Below, in pieces: positions 25,337-27,722 of a stretch of 27,722 bases of DNA. The stretch comes from CALFUK01 sp964398295 (GTDB lineage: Bacteria > Bacteroidota > Bacteroidia > Chitinophagales > Saprospiraceae): contig CAYNMW010000040.1 in assembly GCA_964398295.1 (NCBI GenBank), forward strand, positions 1 through 27,722. The letters are read 5' to 3'. The translations under genes and the position numbers were made by a program. Below the pieces are notes generated by a model, which was not told the origin of the DNA, did no database searches, and was given only the letters and a program-made list of their open reading frames with translations. Numbering within the stretch: the first letter of the stretch is position 1; each line of letters starts with the position of its first letter.

Positions 25337-26319
25337 CCACCAATAGTAGCCATAGATTCTGAAACAAAGCGTTTTCCTCTATTCTTTTCAGCTTCAAATC
25401 CATCTTTTGCTCTAGCTCCAATAGCGGATTGTATGGCCTGCAGCAATTCCTGATCTGAAGCTCCATTACGCAAGATGTCCTTGACATTAAATACACCATT
25501 GTCATATAAGCAGGTTTTCAACACACCTTGTGGCGTAATTCTGATTCGATTGCAACTGCCGCAAAACAATCGTGAATATGCAGCGATAAATCCAACAGTC
25601 CCTTTAAATCCTGGAATAGCATAATTAAATGAAGTGCTGTTTTTCTCATCCAACAGCTTATTCATTATTGGGTGTTCTTTTTGTATAAATTCTTTTGTTT
25701 TTGCAGATGTCCAAAAAAGTGTTTCGGGATGATCTCCTGTACCATTGAAAGGCATTTCTTCTATGAATCGCACACTTATCGGTTTGTCTTTTGCAAGATT
25801 AACCATAGGGAGAATATCATCAATATTTTGCCCATCCATCACGACACAATTAACCTTAGTAGGGATACCTTCTTCGAGAAGTTCGTCAAGCGTATCCATC
25901 ACAGTGTCAAACTCATCTCTTCGGGTAATATCAAAAAATCGCTGTTTATCTAAACTGTCCAGACTTAAATTGATAGACGCAATTCCGATTTGCTTTAAAT
26001 AACCAACCTTGCCTTTGGTCATCGTCCCATTTGTCGTTATGTGGATTTGCTTAAGCCCTTCAATGGCGGTCATCCGTTCAAGAAATTCAAACATTCCTTT
26101 TCTTAAAAACGGTTCTCCACCTGTTATTCTTAGTTTTTCAATCCCATGGCCTGCTAGGACTTGCATTAGCCGTTCCATTTCTTCATAACTTAACAACTGA
26201 TCCCGTTTGACATAAGTGATGCCTTCCTCTGGCATGCAGTAGAAGCAGCGAAGATTACATCTATCTGTTACCGCCAGACGGACATAATTGATGACTCTAT
26301 TGTGATTATCAATTAACAT
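25333..26319 (-). CDS. moaA: GTP 3',8-cyclase MoaA (radical SAM)
   Basis: MoaA uses S-adenosylmethionine and two iron-sulfur clusters to convert GTP to 3',8-cyclo-7,8-dihydro-GTP, the first Moco step. The 328-residue product shows the N-terminal cluster motif (C21, C25, C28 in DRCNLRCFYCMPEEG) and the C-terminal cluster ligands (C253, C256, C270 in LFCGSCNRI and LKTCLYDNG). It ends in ATIGG; the terminal double glycine is needed for activity in studied enzymes. The substrate-binding stretch RITGGEPFLRKG is intact. It starts 61 bases from the divergent moaD and overlaps moeA by four bases. Confidence 0.97.
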   Translation of the reverse strand: MLIDNHNRVINYVRLAVTDRCNLRCFYCMPEEGITYVKRDQLLSYEEMERLMQVLAGHGIEKLRITGGEPFLRKGMFEFLERMTAIEGLKQIHITTNGTMTKGKVGYLKQIGIASINLSLDSLDKQRFFDITRRDEFDTVMDTLDELLEEGIPTKVNCVVMDGQNIDDILPMVNLAKDKPISVRFIEEMPFNGTGDHPETLFWTSAKTKEFIQKEHPIMNKLLDEKNSTSFNYAIPGFKGTVGFIAAYSRLFCGSCNRIRITPQGVLKTCLYDNGVFNVKDILRNGASDQELLQAIQSAIGARAKDGFEAEKNRGKRFVSESMATIGG

Positions 26320-26380
26320 CTTGGATCAAAATAAAACAATAGTTTTCATTAAGTTGTTCTTTGATTGAAATATATTAACA
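26320..26380. promoter_or_regulatory. Shared moaA/moaD divergent promoter region
   Basis: Only 61 AT-rich bases separate the start codons of moaA (leftward) and moaD (rightward). Promoters for both must lie here or within the flanking genes. No convincing TAnnTTTG box is found in either direction; the best are partial (TTATTTTG on the minus strand). The gap is too short for a Moco riboswitch. Confidence 0.4.
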
Positions 26381-26620
26381 ATGGAAGTAAAATTGGTCTC
26401 CTATGGGATTGTACGAGACATCCTGAAAGAGAAAGAAATGAACTACTCTGTTACTGGTGAAACTATCGGTGAGCTTAAAACATCGCTTTATGAAAATTTT
26501 CCTGAGTTAAAAAGGCTAAAATCATTGAGATTTGCAGTCAATCAAGAATATGTCACTGATAATCAAGAGATTAAACATACTGACGAAATCATACTCATTC
26601 CACCTGTTAGTGGAGGATAA
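26381..26620 (+). CDS. moaD: Molybdopterin synthase sulfur carrier subunit MoaD
   Basis: This 79-residue ubiquitin-like protein ends in VSGG; the terminal glycine is made into a thiocarboxylate that supplies sulfur to the molybdopterin dithiolene. The fold signature is seen in the order VSYGIVRDILKEKE, SLYENFPELKRLKSLRFAVN, and EIILIPPVSGG. It precedes moaE by 11 bases; the two subunits form the synthase. Activation normally needs MoeB, which is not in this window. Confidence 0.94.
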   Translation: MEVKLVSYGIVRDILKEKEMNYSVTGETIGELKTSLYENFPELKRLKSLRFAVNQEYVTDNQEIKHTDEIILIPPVSGG

Positions 26621-26631
26621 ATTGAATTAAC

Positions 26632-27048
26632 GTGCTAGATATCCAGATACTTGATGGCCCTTTAAAGATTACTGATTGTACCGATTTTGTTAATGATCCA
26701 GGTGCAGGTGGCACTGCTGTATTCATCGGTACTGTCCGCAATCAAACAAAGGGAAAAGTAGTCACCAAACTTGAATTTGAATCCTTTGATGCAATGGCCA
26801 TCAAGGAAATGACAAAAATTGCGGAGACCATTACGCAACAATGGAATGCCTTTCATGTATCCATGCACCATCGCAAAGGCACTCTGGTCATTGAAGATAT
26901 TGCTGTTATCATAGCAGTATCTACGCCACATCGCAAAGCTGCGTTTGAGGCATGCCAATATGCTATAGACACACTCAAGGAATCTGTACCAATTTGGAAG
27001 AAGGAATTTTTTGAGGATGGTGCTGTTTGGGTGGCAGCACATCCATAG
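26632..27048 (+). CDS. moaE: Molybdopterin synthase catalytic subunit MoaE
   Basis: MoaE takes cyclic pyranopterin monophosphate and two MoaD thiocarboxylates to make molybdopterin. The 138-residue product has GGTAVFIGTVRNQTKGK near the N-terminus, MHHRKGTLVIEDIAVIIAVS, STPHRKAAFEAC, and the catalytic region LKESVPIWKKE (K116 and K123/K124 correspond to the active-site lysines). The start is a GTG at 26632. It follows moaD after 11 bases. The IS1595-type transposase faces it from the right. Confidence 0.95.
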   Translation: MLDIQILDGPLKITDCTDFVNDPGAGGTAVFIGTVRNQTKGKVVTKLEFESFDAMAIKEMTKIAETITQQWNAFHVSMHHRKGTLVIEDIAVIIAVSTPHRKAAFEACQYAIDTLKESVPIWKKEFFEDGAVWVAAHP

Positions 27049-27098
27049 TAACTTGTGTGCAAAACATTCTGCCAGAATAAAAATATTGAATCAGGCTT

Positions 27099-27722
27099 TT
27101 AAGTTACAATAGATAGTTCACGAATTTTTACTGGGCTGTGATTCATCATGCGCTTCATTAAGTTATCAAATATTTTTCCGTTCATAAAATGCCTATTAAA
27201 TCTATAGGTGTATTCATTAAGATAATCTTGGATGTCACCTACACTATGATGTATGCCTCGAAGCCATGATTTTAAGCCCATGATAAATCTATGGAGGACT
27301 TTAAAATTATCTCCATTTTTTGATGGTATTTGTTCTATGTCATATTCTTTAGCTATTGGTGTATAACCTCGCCATTTATCTGTTGTGACTTTCGCTTCTT
27401 TTGAAATATATTTTTTAAAAAACGGTCTCAATTCTTTTGTCCCTGCATTTTTGATTCTCATGGCATATGCTCTGGAAATTCCTTTTTTCCCATGACGCTG
27501 AATCGCAATGACCACCTGATCTTTCTTAGATTTAGAGCGACCTCTTTTACCAGGTTCTTGTCCGCCTATAAATATCTCATCTACCTCAACTTTACCATCT
27601 ATTGGATCATTTTCAGATGACGCCATTGCTTTCATTACTTTTCGTTTGAAACTCCAGCACGTCTTTTCTCTTAAATCCAACTTTCTACTTAATTCAGCTG
27701 CTGATATTCCTTTCTTTGATGT
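27099..27722 (-). mobile_element. IS1595-family transposase (ISXO2-like), 5' part missing
   Basis: The minus-strand frame is open from the right edge of the window (27722) to TAA at 27101-27099, encoding at least 207 residues. The first visible residues, TSKKGISAAELSRKLDLREK, then TCWSFKRKVMKAM, fit the helix-turn-helix and zinc-ribbon-linked N-terminus of ISXO2-type transposases. The DDE domain shows VEVDEIFIGGQEPGKRG with the first acidic residue, VTTDKWRGYTP with the second, and a late LNEYTYRFNRHF with the third. So the visible part looks intact. The element's left end must lie in 27049-27098, just after moaE, but no inverted repeat can be confirmed because the right end is off the window. 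Confidence 0.9.

Noticed and set aside
1..27722. CRISPR arrays, tRNA, rRNA, prophage or defence genes
   Set aside because: No spaced repeats, no tRNA-like or rRNA-like sequence, and no recognisable phage or defence protein was seen on either strand.

Overview
The window is an AT-rich chromosomal segment from a member of the Bacteroidota, possibly a Saprospiria-like lineage (inferred from gene content and style, not from a marker gene). The evidence is a TonB-dependent receptor with an N-terminal carboxypeptidase-regulatory-like domain followed by a DUF4249 lipoprotein, a DUF547 lipoprotein, a sigma factor/anti-sigma-like pair ending in a predicted beta-barrel, weak Shine-Dalgarno signals, and candidate TAnnTTTG promoter boxes.

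Layout. Positions 1-372 hold the N-terminal part of an SDR oxidoreductase cut by the window edge. Positions 951-4490 encode a pair of M16 peptidase-family proteins, one with the zinc site and one lipoprotein without it, closed by a strong terminator. Positions 4595-8271 carry an NTF2-like protein, a Tat-exported sugar isomerase-like lipoprotein, an acyl-CoA synthetase and a small secreted protein; the last two converge on a bidirectional terminator. Positions 8478-10698 encode an ECF sigma factor and an overlapping membrane partner. Positions 10771-13649 carry a DUF547 lipoprotein, a methionine-type aminotransferase and a DUF2231/cytochrome c membrane protein. Positions 13794-14040 hold a decayed ISAs1-type transposase tail. 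Positions 14060-17361 are the DUF4249/TonB receptor operon, divergent from a MarR regulator.

The right third (17972-27048) is mainly a molybdenum cofactor (Moco) biosynthesis locus in three units. The first is moaC-mobA followed by an EF-hand protein, a DUF1214 protein, an esterase and a DUF1254 protein, all tightly spaced on the plus strand. The second is moaA-moeA on the minus strand with overlapping stop and start codons. The third is moaD-moaE on the plus strand, divergent from moaA. Together these cover GTP to cyclic pyranopterin (MoaA, MoaC), dithiolene formation (MoaD, MoaE), molybdate insertion (MoeA) and nucleotide attachment (MobA). No MoaD-activating enzyme (MoeB), molybdate transporter or molybdoenzyme is seen here. 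Between the first two units lie an M20 amidohydrolase, an AlkD-like protein and a truncated, frameshifted DUF1801 gene. An IS1595-type transposase runs off the right edge.

The most unusual content is the set of four non-Moco genes in the moaC-mobA unit, the extra N-terminal domain on MobA, and two previously hidden gene remnants. None is proven to be a new system; each is described with what would test it.
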